The notes under the pieces: model-generated
Database searches by the model: none
Told to the model about the DNA's origin: nothing
What the model saw: the letters and a program-made list of their open reading frames with translations, nothing else
Assembly (NCBI RefSeq): GCF_000719705.1
Contig: NZ_JOHO01000057.1
Span: 1 to 43,896, forward strand
Length of the DNA stretch: 43,896 nt
Reading direction: 5' to 3'
Source of the DNA: Streptomyces sp. NRRL S-350
Lineage (GTDB): Bacteria; Actinomycetota; Actinomycetes; Streptomycetales; Streptomycetaceae
Shown here: positions 1-9,683 of the stretch, piece after piece
How positions within the stretch are numbered: the first letter of the stretch is position 1
How the letters are laid out: every line of letters begins with the position of its first letter
Program-made: the position numbers and the translations under genes

Positions 1-198
1 ACCACCGGCAACCTCACCGCCGCCTACCTCTCCCTCACCGCCGCCCACCCCATGCCCCGCACCGGCAACCCCACCCGCTACTGGACCGCCCTCGTCGCCA
101 CCGGAGAACTCCTCGCCACCGCACCCCACCCCGACACCCGCATCACCTACGCCCTCACCACCTGCCGCGAGCGCGCGGCCCACGCCACCACCCCGTGA
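1..198 (+). CDS. C-terminal end of an unidentified protein (5' truncated)
   Basis: Frame 1 is open from the window edge to a TGA at 196-198 and encodes 65 residues. The fragment is rich in Ala, Thr and Leu and looks alpha-helical, with a short YWTALVATGELLA stretch and a Cys-Arg-Glu-Arg segment near the end. Codons are almost all G/C-ending, as in genuine genes of this genome. A perfect hairpin starts two bases after the stop, which supports a real gene end. I do not recognise the family; an export or membrane role is not suggested because there is no long hydrophobic stretch. The start and most of the protein lie outside the window. Confidence 0.6.
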   Translation, partial: TTGNLTAAYLSLTAAHPMPRTGNPTRYWTALVATGELLATAPHPDTRITYALTTCRERAAHATTP

Positions 199-200
199 GC

Positions 201-229
201 GCAGGAAGTCGGCCCCGCCGACTTCCTGC
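201..229 (+). terminator. Perfect 13-bp hairpin terminator
   Basis: gcaggaagtcggc (201-213) pairs perfectly with 217-229 around a 3-nt loop. It begins 2 nt after the stop of the upstream gene. There is no T-run, as is usual for Streptomyces terminators. It faces a minus-strand gene ending at 299 and may serve both directions. Confidence 0.8.
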
Positions 230-298
230 TCATTCCCCGCCCCACGGCCGGTGAACGACGCTGGTGGGCGGCGGCATCCGGGTGGCGTGGTCACGGGG

Positions 299-1141
299 TC
301 AGCGCGGTTCCGGATCCGGGTCCGCGCTCCTGGGCGCCGGGGTGGAACACGCGGTGATCGCCTCGTCGAGTGTCCACGTCCTCGCGTCGTCGCCGGGCGT
401 CTCCCGCTGCTTCAGCCGGCGCAATGCGGGAAGCAGCTCCGGTGCGGCGGACTCGAACGCGGCCTCGATGAGGATGTCGGCCGGGTCGCGGGCTTCCAGC
501 GCCGCTCCCAACGCCGCCAGCATGCGCCGGTCACCACGCCGGGCCAGGCCGAGAAACGCCTCCCCGGCCGTGTCCGCGTGGGCGTCGCCGACCCGCTCCA
601 AGAGGGCGCCTCGGATCTGCTCGCAGTCGCCCGTCGACTCCAGCCCGAGGCCGAAGGTCGCCCAGTCGCGGACGAAATCCGACCGGTCGCGGCTGAGCCG
701 GACCAGCGCGGCGACGGCCTCCGGGCAGGCGGGCTCTCCGGCGACCGACGGCAGCGTGAACGCCACCGCCTGGCGCACGTCCTCGTCGTGGTGCCCCGCC
801 TGCGCCAGCACCGCGGGAAGGCTTCGGGGGTCGGCGAGATGACTCAAGGCCGCGACCGCCGAAGCGACCACGCGGGACCGCCCGTCGGCGCAGGCCTCCA
901 TGACGACCGGCAGGATCTCCTCCGAGAACGGGCGACCGGCATCGGACCCAAGCCGCCCCAGAACGTCCAGGGCGATCACCCGCTCGCGCACGTCCCCGGC
1001 GCGCGCCAGTTCGCGCGCGGCCTCGAACGCCGACCGATCCGTGCGGAGGTGGAACTCGCCGATGACGTGCCAACGGTCGTGTCCGTCCAGGTCCAGGAGC
1101 GCCGCGGCGCGCAGGACGTCGAGATCGTCATCATCGGCCAT
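299..1141 (-). CDS. HEAT-repeat domain protein
   Basis: A 280-residue protein built almost wholly of helical repeats of about 30-35 residues, for example RERVIALDVLGRLG, SRVVASAVAALSHLADPRSL, DEDVRQAVAFTLPSV and SDFVRDWATFGLGLE. This is the HEAT/PBS-lyase-like repeat pattern, normally a protein-interaction scaffold. No catalytic domain, signal peptide or membrane segment is visible. I place the start at the ATG at 1141 (MADDDDLD) because the repeat protein starts naturally there and GGAG lies just upstream. A GTG at 1198 in the same frame would add 19 residues. The gene follows polA on the same strand, but the strong hairpin at 1223-1252 suggests it is not simply an operon extension. The function is unknown. 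Confidence 0.75.
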   Translation of the reverse strand: MADDDDLDVLRAAALLDLDGHDRWHVIGEFHLRTDRSAFEAARELARAGDVRERVIALDVLGRLGSDAGRPFSEEILPVVMEACADGRSRVVASAVAALSHLADPRSLPAVLAQAGHHDEDVRQAVAFTLPSVAGEPACPEAVAALVRLSRDRSDFVRDWATFGLGLESTGDCEQIRGALLERVGDAHADTAGEAFLGLARRGDRRMLAALGAALEARDPADILIEAAFESAAPELLPALRRLKQRETPGDDARTWTLDEAITACSTPAPRSADPDPEPR

Positions 1142-1222
1142 GCGCTCCAGCGTAGACAGACCGCCCACGTGCCGCTCGGATTTGTCGCGCCCGACCACCG
1201 CTGCCCCACCGGCCGCACGGAA

Positions 1223-1252
1223 CGGGCCCGGACGCTCCTGCGTCCGGGCCCG
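1223..1252 (-). terminator. 13-bp hairpin terminator after polA
   Basis: cgggcccggacgc (1223-1235) pairs perfectly with 1240-1252 around the loop TCCT. It lies 18 nt downstream of the polA stop codon on the minus strand. Confidence 0.8.
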
Positions 1253-1270
1253 CCGTGAACCGCACGTGCG

Positions 1271-4036
1271 TCAGTGCGCGGCAGCCTCCCAGTTGGCGCC
1301 GACGCCGACGGAGACGTCCAGCGGAGCGCGCAGCGGGTAGGCACCCGCCATCTGCTCGCGGACGATCGTCTCGACCCGCTCGCGCTCGCCCGGGGCCAGC
1401 TCCAGCACGATTTCGTCGTGCACCTGGAGCAGCATCCGGGAGGTGAGCCCGGCCGCGCGCAGCGCGTCGTCCACCCGGAGCATGGCGATCTTGACGATGT
1501 CGGCGGCCGAACCCTGGATCGGGGCGTTGAGCGCCATCCGCTCGGCCATCTCGCGGCGCTGGCGGTTGTCGCTGTTGAGGTCCGGCAGGTAGCGGCGGCG
1601 GCCGAGCAGGGTCTGGGTGTAACCCGTGGCGCGGGCTTCGTCCACGACGCGGCGCAGGTAGTCGCGCACGCCGCCGAAGCGCTCGAAGTAGGTGTCCATG
1701 AGGCCCTGTGCCTCAGCGGGCTTGATGCCGAGCTGCTGGGAGAGCCCGTACGCGGACAGGCCGTACGCCAGGCCGTAGGACATCGCCTTGATCTTGCGCC
1801 GCATCTCGGCGTCGACCGCGTCGCCGGGGACTTCGAAGACCTGGGAGGCGACGGTGGTGTGCAGGTCCTCGCCGGTCGCGAAGGCCTCGATCAGTGCCTC
1901 GTCCTCGGAGAGGTGGGCCATGATGCGCAGTTCGATCTGGGAGTAGTCGGCGGTGAGCAGCGACTCGTAGCCCTCGCCGACGATGAAGGCGCGGCGGATG
2001 GCGCGGCCCTCCTCGGTGCGGACCGGGATGTTCTGCAGGTTAGGGTCCTGCGAGGAGAGCCGGCCGGTGGCGGCGACCATCTGGTTGAAGGTGGTGTGGA
2101 TGCGCCCCTGCGGCGAGACGGTCTTGAGCAGGCCTTCGACGGTGGTGCGCAGCTTGGCCTGGTCGCGGTGGCGCAGCAGGATGACCGGCAGTTCGTTGGC
2201 GGTCTGGGTGGCCAGCCAGGTGAGCGCGTCGGCGTCGGTGGTGTAGCCGGTCTTGATCTTCTTGGTCTTGGGCAGGGCGAGTTCGCCGAAGAGGATCTCC
2301 TGGAGCTGCTTGGGCGAGCCGAGGTTGAACTCGTGCCCGGCGGCGGCGTGCGCCTCCTCGACGCAGCGCTGGATCTCGGCGGCGAACTGCGTCTCCAGCG
2401 TGGTGAGCCAGGGGCGGTCGGCGGCGATGCCGTAGCGCTCCATGCGGGCGAGCAGGGCGGCGATGGGCAGTTCCATGTCGCGCAGCAGCTCGGTGGCGCC
2501 GACCTCGGCGAGTCGGGAGTCGAACAGCTCGGCGAGGTCGAGCACGGCGCGGGCCTGGAGCATCAGGGCCTGGGCGCGGGCCGCCTCGGCGTCGATGCCG
2601 TCGCCGTCCTCCGGGGCGTCGAAGGCGAGTTGGCCGGTCTCCGCGACGGGGGCAGGGGTGAGGGAGCGGGCCAGGTACTCCTCGGCGAGCACGTCGAGGG
2701 TGAAGGTGCGGCGGCCGGGCTTCTCCAGGTAGGCGGCGAGCGCGGTGTCGGCGACGACGCCCCGGACCGTCCAGCCGCGCTCGGCGAAGGCGCGCATGAC
2801 CTGCTTGGCGATGTGCAGGGCCTTGGGGGCGGCGGCGTCGGCGAGCCAGCCGGCGAAGGCCCGCTCGTCCTCCTCGGCGAGCAGCGCCGGGTCGAACCAG
2901 GCCGCCGACTCCCCTGCGGCCAGCGCCACTTCGGTGACCTCGCCGGCGCCGAGCGCCCACTGGTAGACGGCGGCCAGCGCGACCGTGGTCTTGGCGTCGG
3001 AGGCGTGTTCGCGCAGCCAGGCGGTCAGCGTGCCCGGGTCGGTGAGCAGTTCGCCGTCCACCTCGACGCCGGGGGCGAGTTCGACGGCCTCCTCCTCGGC
3101 GGCGGCCGGGTCGATGCCGAAGACGCGGTCGCGGAAGTTGGCGTTGCGGAACTCCAGCGACTCCATCAGGGTGCCGACGGCGGCCCGGTCGAACGGGGCG
3201 CGGGCGAGGTCGGCGACACCGAGCGGGAGTTCGACGTCGCGGACCAGCTCGGTGAGCACCCGGTTGCGCTTGACCGAGTCGAGGTGGTCGCGCAGCTTCT
3301 CGCCGATCTTGCCCTTCACCTCGTCGGCGCGGGAGACGAGTTCGTCGAAGGAGCCGAACTGGTTGACCCACTTGGCGGCGGTCTTCTCACCGACGCCGGG
3401 GATGCCGGGCAGGTTGTCGGACGGGTCGCCGCGCAGCGCGGCGAGGTCCGGGTACTGGCGCGGGGTGACGCCGTACTTCTCGGTGACCTTCGCCGGGGTG
3501 AAGCGGGTGAGCTCGGAGACGCCCTTGGTCGGGTAGAGGACGGTGACGTGGTCGGTGACCAGTTGGAGGGAGTCGCGGTCGCCGGTGACGATGTCGACGT
3601 CGTAGCCGGCCGCCTCGGCGGCGGTGGCGAGGGTGGCGATGATGTCGTCGGCCTCGAAGCCCTCGACGGTCAGCCGGGGGACGTTCATCGCGTCGAGGAG
3701 TTCGCCGATCAGGCCGACCTGGCTGCGGAACTCGTCCGGCGTCTTGGCGCGGTTGGCCTTGTAGTCGGGGAACTCGACGGAGCGGAACGTCTGCCGGGAG
3801 AGGTCGAAGGCGACCGCGAGGTGGGTGGGCTGCTCGTCGCGGACGGTGTTGGCGAGCATCGACGCGAAGCCGTAGACCGCGTTGGTGGGCTGGCCGGTGG
3901 AGGTGTTGAAGTTCTCCACGGGCAGGGCGTAGAAGGCCCGGTAGGCCATCGAGTGCCCGTCGAGCAGCATCAGCCGGGGTCGCGGGCCGGCCCCGCCGGC
4001 ACCCGTCGCGCCCATGTCCGTACTCTGCGTAGCCAC
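1271..4036 (-). CDS. polA: DNA polymerase I
   Basis: Family A polymerase that removes RNA primers and fills gaps in lagging-strand synthesis and excision repair. Order of domains: a 5'-3' exonuclease/FEN domain (about residues 20-300; LMLLDGHSMAYRAF, FEADDIIATLA, GDRDSLQLV, GDPSDNLPGIPGVGEKT), a degenerate 3'-5' exonuclease domain (about 320-510), and the polymerase domain (about 530-921) with motif A DYSQIELRI, motif B KAMSYGLAYGLSAYGLS and motif C LQVHDEIVLE. The middle domain has no recognisable DxE metal-binding motif, so proofreading is probably lost, as known for other actinobacterial PolA. The GTG at 4036 is preceded by GGACG at a workable distance; a GTG at 4063 and an ATG at 4015 in the same frame are alternatives. 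The gene is divergent from the thioesterase gene. Confidence 0.97.
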   Translation of the reverse strand: MATQSTDMGATGAGGAGPRPRLMLLDGHSMAYRAFYALPVENFNTSTGQPTNAVYGFASMLANTVRDEQPTHLAVAFDLSRQTFRSVEFPDYKANRAKTPDEFRSQVGLIGELLDAMNVPRLTVEGFEADDIIATLATAAEAAGYDVDIVTGDRDSLQLVTDHVTVLYPTKGVSELTRFTPAKVTEKYGVTPRQYPDLAALRGDPSDNLPGIPGVGEKTAAKWVNQFGSFDELVSRADEVKGKIGEKLRDHLDSVKRNRVLTELVRDVELPLGVADLARAPFDRAAVGTLMESLEFRNANFRDRVFGIDPAAAEEEAVELAPGVEVDGELLTDPGTLTAWLREHASDAKTTVALAAVYQWALGAGEVTEVALAAGESAAWFDPALLAEEDERAFAGWLADAAAPKALHIAKQVMRAFAERGWTVRGVVADTALAAYLEKPGRRTFTLDVLAEEYLARSLTPAPVAETGQLAFDAPEDGDGIDAEAARAQALMLQARAVLDLAELFDSRLAEVGATELLRDMELPIAALLARMERYGIAADRPWLTTLETQFAAEIQRCVEEAHAAAGHEFNLGSPKQLQEILFGELALPKTKKIKTGYTTDADALTWLATQTANELPVILLRHRDQAKLRTTVEGLLKTVSPQGRIHTTFNQMVAATGRLSSQDPNLQNIPVRTEEGRAIRRAFIVGEGYESLLTADYSQIELRIMAHLSEDEALIEAFATGEDLHTTVASQVFEVPGDAVDAEMRRKIKAMSYGLAYGLSAYGLSQQLGIKPAEAQGLMDTYFERFGGVRDYLRRVVDEARATGYTQTLLGRRRYLPDLNSDNRQRREMAERMALNAPIQGSAADIVKIAMLRVDDALRAAGLTSRMLLQVHDEIVLELAPGERERVETIVREQMAGAYPLRAPLDVSVGVGANWEAAAH

Positions 4037-4110
4037 GTCAACGTCCGTTCCTGCCGATTCCACTACCGGTCACCGATCCTATGGCCCGGCACCGACAAAA
4101 GGGGCACGGC

Positions 4111-4155
4111 GCCGGGGTGCCGACCGGCCCGGTGCCGGGGTGCCGACCGGCCCGG
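4111..4155. repeat. 23-bp tandem duplication between polA and thioesterase
   Basis: gccggggtgccgaccggccc plus ggt (4111-4133) is followed directly by a second copy (4134-4155, last base absent). It lies in the 296-bp divergent polA/thioesterase spacer, which holds no gene. A TACGAT hexamer at 4274-4279 could be the -10 of the thioesterase promoter, but no good -35 is visible. Confidence 0.8.
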
Positions 4156-4332
4156 CGACGACGGCCGCGACCCGCCCCCGGGGGCCCGCCGGTCCGCCTC
4201 CGGGGCCGACCGGACCGCCACACCGGCCCGCCCACCGCCGCCCGCCGCGCACTACCGCCGAGTAGGGCGGTCGTACGATCACAGGCAGCAGAGCAGCAGG
4301 ACCCGTGATCCCCGAGCGGCAGGAGTTCCCCC

Positions 4333-4821
4333 ATGGCCGATGCGGCCCCCGACACCGCCCCCGACACCGCCCCAGCCCCCACCCCCGTCCTCAAGGTCCC
4401 GCAGGAGGTGCTGGACCACTTCGCCAAGCTCGGCGTGGACCCGGAGACCTTCTCCGGCGGCCACCTCGGCGAGAAGCTCGGCATGCGGATCGTCGAGGCC
4501 TCCGGCGACCGCGTGGTCGGCACCATGCCGGTGGAGGGCAACCAGCAGCCGTACGGCCTGCTGCACGGCGGCGCGTCGGCGGCGCTGGCCGAGACGCTGG
4601 GCTCGATCGGCGCGATGCTGCACGCCGGACCGGGCCGGTACGCGGTCGGCGTCGACCTCAACGCCACCCACCACCGCTCGGCGACCTCCGGGCTGGTCAC
4701 CGGCGTGGCGACGGCCGTCTTCAAGGGCCGCACCGCCGCGACGTACGAGATCGCGATCACCGACGACACCGGCAGGCGGATCACCAGCTGCCGGTTGACC
4801 TGCATGCTGCGCGATCTCTAA
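4333..4821 (+). CDS. PaaI-family hotdog thioesterase
   Basis: A 162-residue acyl-CoA thioesterase-like protein of the PaaI/YbgC hotdog superfamily, expected to hydrolyse aryl- or acyl-CoA thioesters in the cytoplasm. The diagnostic helix region is GLLHGGASAALAETLGSIGA (about residues 75-94), containing HGG and the acidic residue typical of PaaI-type enzymes. Further family features are VGVDLNATHHRSATSG and the C-terminal GRRITSCRLTCMLR strand. The N-terminal 20 residues are Ala/Pro/Asp-rich and probably disordered. AGGAG lies 9 nt before the ATG at 4333. It stands alone between divergent polA and the distant liv operon, so the substrate cannot be inferred from context. Confidence 0.93.
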   Translation: MADAAPDTAPDTAPAPTPVLKVPQEVLDHFAKLGVDPETFSGGHLGEKLGMRIVEASGDRVVGTMPVEGNQQPYGLLHGGASAALAETLGSIGAMLHAGPGRYAVGVDLNATHHRSATSGLVTGVATAVFKGRTAATYEIAITDDTGRRITSCRLTCMLRDL

Positions 4822-4824
4822 CGG

Positions 4825-4859
4825 GCCGACGGCTGTCGAGAGTTCAGCCGATCGGCCGT
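4825..4859 (+). terminator. Imperfect hairpin after thioesterase gene
   Basis: ACGGGCCGACGGCTG and CAGCCGATCGGCCGT flank a loop of about nine bases just downstream of the stop at 4821. The stem needs a one-base bulge on each side. Confidence 0.5.
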
Positions 4860-5457
4860 CAAATCCCTTTTCCGCCCCCTTGTTTGACGACCCCGCCCCC
4901 TGGGCAGGCGTTGATCGGGACAAGGGGGCGTTCGCATGCCCGCGCACGGCCGACGGACTCGGCTCCCGTCACGCCGCCCGCCGCACCGCTCGTCTCCGGT
5001 CGTCCTGGCGACCGGGACCTCGCCCGTAACGCTGCGTAATCCGCCGGAAATTCGAGCACAGGCCGACTCCCGGGGCTTCCAGCCGCCGTGAGCCGCTTCG
5101 CCGCGCCCTGGTCGTCCGCAATTCGGACGGTCGAGGTCGAAACCCGGGAATCGGACACGGCTGTCCGATTATCGACGATGCCAGCTGCAACCTGCATTTC
5201 TGGCCCTTACATCGTCCTACCAGCGGGTAAACGCCCGCCGACGACGGATCGATCGGACCGAAACGACCACATGCTGAGACAACTGCTCCGTGTGCTCATA
5301 ACAAGAGAATCACAGCCTGCCCACACCACTGCCCGAGCTGCCCAACGGCATCTAGAGTCACGGCCAGTCACCGCGCCATTCGACTGGGCCCAGCCCTCCG
5401 CGCACTGCGGCTCCCGCCACTCCGGCGCGGGCGCATCCTGAACCGAAGGGGACCCTT
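4860..5457. other. Long non-coding spacer ahead of the liv operon
   Basis: About 600 bp with lower GC than its surroundings and no credible coding frame on either strand; the open frames here lack a ribosome binding site and any family resemblance. It ends in a strong AAGGGG ribosome binding site for livK. It most likely holds the liv promoter and its regulatory sites. Confidence 0.6.
5329..5358 (+). promoter_or_regulatory. Possible livK promoter
   Basis: TAGAGT at 5353-5358 matches the Streptomyces -10 pattern TAGNNT. The hexamer CTGCCC 18 bp upstream is a poor -35. Transcription from here would give a leader of roughly 90 nt before livK. Confidence 0.3.
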
Positions 5458-6690
5458 GTGCGTCATCGTTCAGCAGCTGTCGTGAGCATTGCCGTGATCG
5501 CCGCCCTCAGCCTCAGCGCCTGCGGCTCACGCGGTGACAAGAAGTCCGGCGACGGAGGCGGCAGCGGCGGCGGCTCCACCGTCACCATCGGCATCGACGC
5601 CCCGCTCACCGGCGACCTCTCCGCCATCGGCATCGGCATCCGCAACTCCGTCGAACTCGCCGTCAAGAAGGCCAACGAGACCAACGAGGTCCCCGGCGTC
5701 AAGTTCCAGATCAAGGCCCTGGACGACACCGCCAAGCCCGGCCCCGGCCAGCAGAACGCCACCCAGCTCGTCGGCGACAAGAGCGTCGTCGGCGTCGTCG
5801 GCCCGCTCAACTCCAGCGTCGCCCAGTCGATGCAGCAGATCTTCGCCGACGCCAACCTCGTCGAGATCTCCCCCGCCAACACCGGCGTCGCCCTCAGCCA
5901 GGGCGAGAAGTGGGTCACCGGCGAGAAGAAGCGCCCCTTCAAGACCTACTTCCGCACCGCCACCACCGACGCCGTGCAGGGCCCGTTCGCCGCCCAGTTC
6001 CTCGCCAAGGACGCCAAGAAGTCCAAGGTCTTCCTCATCGACGACCAGAAGACCTACGGCGCCGGCCTCGCGGCCACCTTCAAGGCCGAGTTCACCAAGC
6101 AGGGCGGCAGCATCGTCGGCGAGGAGCACGTCAACCCCGACGACCGCGACTTCGCCGCCATCGTCACCAAGGTCAAGACCTCCGGCGCCGAAGCCGTCTA
6201 CTACGGCGGCGAGTACCCCGCCGCCGGCCCGCTCTCCCTCCAGCTCAAGGACGCCGGCGTCAACATCCCGCTGATGGGCGGCGACGGCATGCAGAGCGCC
6301 GACTTCATCAAGCTCAACCCCAAGAGCGCCGGCGACTTCGCCACCGCCGTCGGCGGCCCCGTCGAACAGCTCCCCACCGCCGCCAAGTTCATCGCCGACT
6401 ACAAGGCCGCCGGCTACAAGGACCCCTACGAGACCTACGGCGGCTACTCCTACGACAGCAGCTGGGCCATCATCCAGGCCGTCAAGTCCGTCGTCACCGC
6501 GAACAACGGCAAGCTCCCCGCCGACCCCCGCGCCGCCGTCGTCGACGCCGTCCAGAAGGTCTCCTTCGACGGCGTGACCGGCAAGGTCTCCTTCGACGAG
6601 TTCGGTGACACCACCAACAAGCAGCTCACCGTCTACACCGTCAAGGACGGCAAGTGGGACGTGGAGAAGACCGGCACCTTCAGCGGCTGA
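5458..6690 (+). CDS. livK: Branched-chain amino-acid ABC transporter, substrate-binding lipoprotein
   Basis: A 410-residue type I periplasmic-binding-fold lipoprotein (Leu/Ile/Val-binding family) that captures the substrate outside the membrane for the permease encoded next to it. A hydrophobic signal peptide ends in the lipobox LSAC, giving Cys22 as the lipidated residue, followed by a Gly/Ser linker. The mature domain starts TVTIGIDAPLTGDLSAIG and includes VVGPLNSSVAQS and VFLIDDQKTYGAG, characteristic of the family. Start is GTG at 5458 with AAGGGG upstream. It is the first gene of livKHMGF; 130 nt with a strong stem-loop separate it from livH. The exact ligand could be Leu, Ile, Val or another small amino acid. 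Confidence 0.93.
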   Translation: MRHRSAAVVSIAVIAALSLSACGSRGDKKSGDGGGSGGGSTVTIGIDAPLTGDLSAIGIGIRNSVELAVKKANETNEVPGVKFQIKALDDTAKPGPGQQNATQLVGDKSVVGVVGPLNSSVAQSMQQIFADANLVEISPANTGVALSQGEKWVTGEKKRPFKTYFRTATTDAVQGPFAAQFLAKDAKKSKVFLIDDQKTYGAGLAATFKAEFTKQGGSIVGEEHVNPDDRDFAAIVTKVKTSGAEAVYYGGEYPAAGPLSLQLKDAGVNIPLMGGDGMQSADFIKLNPKSAGDFATAVGGPVEQLPTAAKFIADYKAAGYKDPYETYGGYSYDSSWAIIQAVKSVVTANNGKLPADPRAAVVDAVQKVSFDGVTGKVSFDEFGDTTNKQLTVYTVKDGKWDVEKTGTFSG

Positions 6691-6733
6691 CACCGGGTCA
6701 CCACCGCCGAACCGGCTCCACCTCACCACCACA

Positions 6734-6766
6734 GCGCGCGGGGGCGCCACGAGTGCCCCCGCGCGC
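6734..6766 (+). terminator. Intra-operon stem-loop between livK and livH
   Basis: gcgcgcgggggc (6734-6745) pairs perfectly with 6755-6766 around a 9-nt loop. It lies 43 nt after livK and 55 nt before livH. Such a hairpin after a binding-protein gene usually acts as a partial terminator or 3'-end stabiliser, giving more binding protein than permease. Confidence 0.7.
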
Positions 6767-6820
6767 CCCCACATCCACCACCCACGCGGACACCCCCGAA
6801 CGCACTACGGAGGCCCAGCG

Positions 6821-7750
6821 GTGCACGACCTACCGCAGCAGCTGGCCAACGGCCTGATCCTCGGCGCCCTCTACGGACTCGTCGCGATCGGCTACACGAT
6901 GGTCTACGGCATCGTCCAGCTCATCAACTTCGCCCACGGCGAGATCGTCATGGTCGGCGGCTTCGGCGCCCTGACCGCCTACCTCGCCCTCCCCGGCGGC
7001 ACCACCCTCTGGCTGGCCCTACCGCTGATGCTGATCGCCGGCGTCCTGGTCTCCACCCTCACCGCCGTCGCCGCCGAGCGGTTCGCCTACCGCCCCCTGC
7101 GCAACGCCCCCCGGCTCGCGCCGCTGATCACCGCGATCGGGCTGTCCATCCTCCTCCAGCAACTCGTCTTCTCCTTCTACCCCGACGCCAAGAAGGCCCG
7201 CGTCTTCCCCAAGATCCCCGGCGACCCCTTCAGCCTCGGCTCCGTCACCATCCAGCGCAGCGACCTCTTCCTCATCATCGCCGCCCCGCTCTGCATGCTC
7301 GCCCTCGGCTGGTTCGTCACCCGCACCCGCTCCGGCCGCGCCATGCAAGCCACCAGCCAGGACCCGGACACCGCCAAGCTGATGGGCATCGACACCGACC
7401 GCATCATCGTCATGGCCTTCGCCATCGGCGCCGCGTTCGCCGCCGTCGCCGCCGTCGCCTACGGCCTGCGCAGCGGCCAGGTCGACTTCCGGATGGGCTT
7501 CATCCTCGGCCTCAAGGCCTTCACCGCCGCCGTCCTCGGCGGCATCGGCAACATCTACGGCGCCATGCTCGGCGGCCTCGCCCTCGGCCTCGCCGAAGCC
7601 CTCGCCACCGGCTACATCCAGCACCTCCCCGGCATGCACCTCTTCGGCGGCGGTGCCTGGAAGGACGTCTGGGCCTTCGTACTCCTCATCCTCGTGCTCC
7701 TCGTCCGGCCCCAAGGCCTGCTCGGCGAGCGCGTCGCGGACAGGGCGTGA
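6821..7750 (+). CDS. livH: Branched-chain amino-acid ABC transporter, permease LivH
   Basis: A 309-residue integral membrane protein of the LivH/BPD_transp_2 family, one half of the permease channel. It begins with the typical QQLANGLILGALYGLVAIG and YTMVYGIVQLINFAHGEI segment and ends with LILVLLVRPQGLLGERV. About eight hydrophobic segments are visible. The start is GTG at 6821 with ACGGAGG about 8 nt upstream; the same frame is open further upstream but without family similarity. Its TGA overlaps the livM GTG by 4 nt, so the two are translationally coupled. Confidence 0.95.
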   Translation: MHDLPQQLANGLILGALYGLVAIGYTMVYGIVQLINFAHGEIVMVGGFGALTAYLALPGGTTLWLALPLMLIAGVLVSTLTAVAAERFAYRPLRNAPRLAPLITAIGLSILLQQLVFSFYPDAKKARVFPKIPGDPFSLGSVTIQRSDLFLIIAAPLCMLALGWFVTRTRSGRAMQATSQDPDTAKLMGIDTDRIIVMAFAIGAAFAAVAAVAYGLRSGQVDFRMGFILGLKAFTAAVLGGIGNIYGAMLGGLALGLAEALATGYIQHLPGMHLFGGGAWKDVWAFVLLILVLLVRPQGLLGERVADRA

Positions 7751-9683
7751 CCACCATGACCACCACCAGCACCGAAACGACCCCGGTCATCGCCCTCCCG
7801 GCCCGCGCAGCCACCGCCCTCACCGGCCTCGGCGCACTCACCACCGCCGCCTCCGCCGCCATGTCCTGGACCTGGACCTCCGACTACCCCGGCGACCTCA
7901 CCTACTACGGCTCCCCCGCCGGCCTCCAGTGGCTCGCCCTCGCCGCCGGCATCCTCACCCTCCTCCTCCTGCTCGCCACCCAGGGCGTCCCCGGCCTGCG
8001 CTGGGCCGCCCCCGCCGGCAGCAACAACGCCGTCCTCCTCGCCGCCACCGGCGCCCTCGCCGTCAGCGTCTACTCCGTCGCTTCGATCTCCACCGAACTC
8101 GGCGGCCTCGCCAACCTCGAACCCGGCGGCTGGGTCCTCGCCGCCGGCGGCCTCATCACCATCCTCGGCGCCCTCGGCCTCCCCCTCGACCGCCGCACCG
8201 CCGTCCCCCTGCGGATCGTCGACAAGCGCCTCTTCCTGCTCGTCCCCGCCGCCCCCCTGGCCTGGTTCGGCGCCCACGCCATCCCCGACGACAAGCCCGT
8301 CGCGCCCGTCATGACCGCCCTCGCCGGCGGCCTGGCCATCGCCACCGGCGCCGTCCTCCTCCTCCAGCTCGGCCACCTCGCCAACACCTGGCTGCGCCTG
8401 GGCCGGATCGACCGCCCGCTGCCCGCACCCCGGCACCTCCCCTCCTGGGTCGAGGTCCTGATCATCGTCGGCGCCTTCGGACTCGGCCTCTTCGCGATCA
8501 CCTTCGGCATCGACACCGAGTACGGCGAACTCTTCACCGGCTGCCTGCTGTTCACCGCCCTGGCCGTCGCCGCCCTCACCAAGTCCGGCCTGATCGGCCG
8601 CCTGCGCGCACTGACCGTCAAGCACCGCCCCGTCACCACCGGCGCCGCCTTCGCCGCGGCCGCCAGCTTCCCCTTCACCCAGAACAGCGACCAGTACACC
8701 TCGGTCGCCACCAACATCCTGATCTTCGCCACCGTCGCCCTCGGCCTCAACATCGTCGTCGGCCTGGCCGGCCTGCTCGACCTCGGGTACGTCGCCTTCC
8801 TCGGCGTCGGCGCCTACGCCGCCGCCCTGGTCTCCGGCTCCCCCGCCTCGCCCATCCACGTCCAGTTCCCGTTCTGGGCCGCGATGCTCACCGGCGCCGC
8901 CGTCTCCATGGTCTTCGGCGTCCTCATCGGCGCCCCCACCCTGCGGCTGCGCGGCGACTACCTCGCCATCGTCACCCTCGGCTTCGGCGAGATCTTCCGC
9001 ATCACCATGCTCAACCTCAACGGCACCACCGGCCCCAAGGTCACCAACGGCTCCAACGGCATCCCCCGGATCCCCGACCTGCAGATCCTCGGCTTCGACC
9101 TCGGCAAGCCCCACACCGTCGCCGGCATCGAACTCGGCCGCTTCTCCAACTACTACCTGCTGATGCTCCTGGTCACCGCCCTGGTCGTGCTGATCTTCGC
9201 CCGGGTCGGCAACTCCCGCATCGGCCGCGCCTGGGTCGCCATCCGCGAGGACGAGACCGCCGCCGAAGCCATGGGCATCAACGGCTTCCGCCTCAAGCTC
9301 CTCGCCTTCGCCCTCGGCGCCTGCCTCGCCGGCCTCGCCGGCACCGTCCAGGCCCACGTCAGCTACACCGTCACCCCCGACCAGTACACCTTCGCCGAAG
9401 CCCTCCCCCCCAACTCCGCCTTCCTGCTCGCCGCCGTCATCCTCGGCGGCATGGGCACCATCAGCGGCCCGCTGGCCGGCGCCACACTCCTCTTCCTCAT
9501 CCCGAAGAAGCTCGAATTCCTCGCCGACTACCAGCTCCTCGCCTTCGGCGCCGCCCTCATCATCCTGATGCGCGTACGCCCCGAGGGCCTCATCCCCAAC
9601 CGTCGCCGCCAACTGGAGTTCCACGAGGCCGCCATCCCGGCCCAACCCACCGGCGAGCCGACCGCACTCACCAAGGCAGGGGC

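Noticed and set aside
1274..4798. Long plus-strand open frame opposite polA and running into the thioesterase region
   Set aside because: Same shadow effect; polA motifs are intact on the minus strand and the thioesterase gene uses a different frame.
5088..5441. 117-codon open frame in the spacer before livK
   Set aside because: No ribosome binding site, no family resemblance, and rare-codon mix unlike neighbouring genes; treated as non-coding.
7612..9645. Long minus-strand open frame opposite livM
   Set aside because: Repetitive Gly/Glu/Asp-rich translation without any motif; livM is clearly coding on the plus strand.
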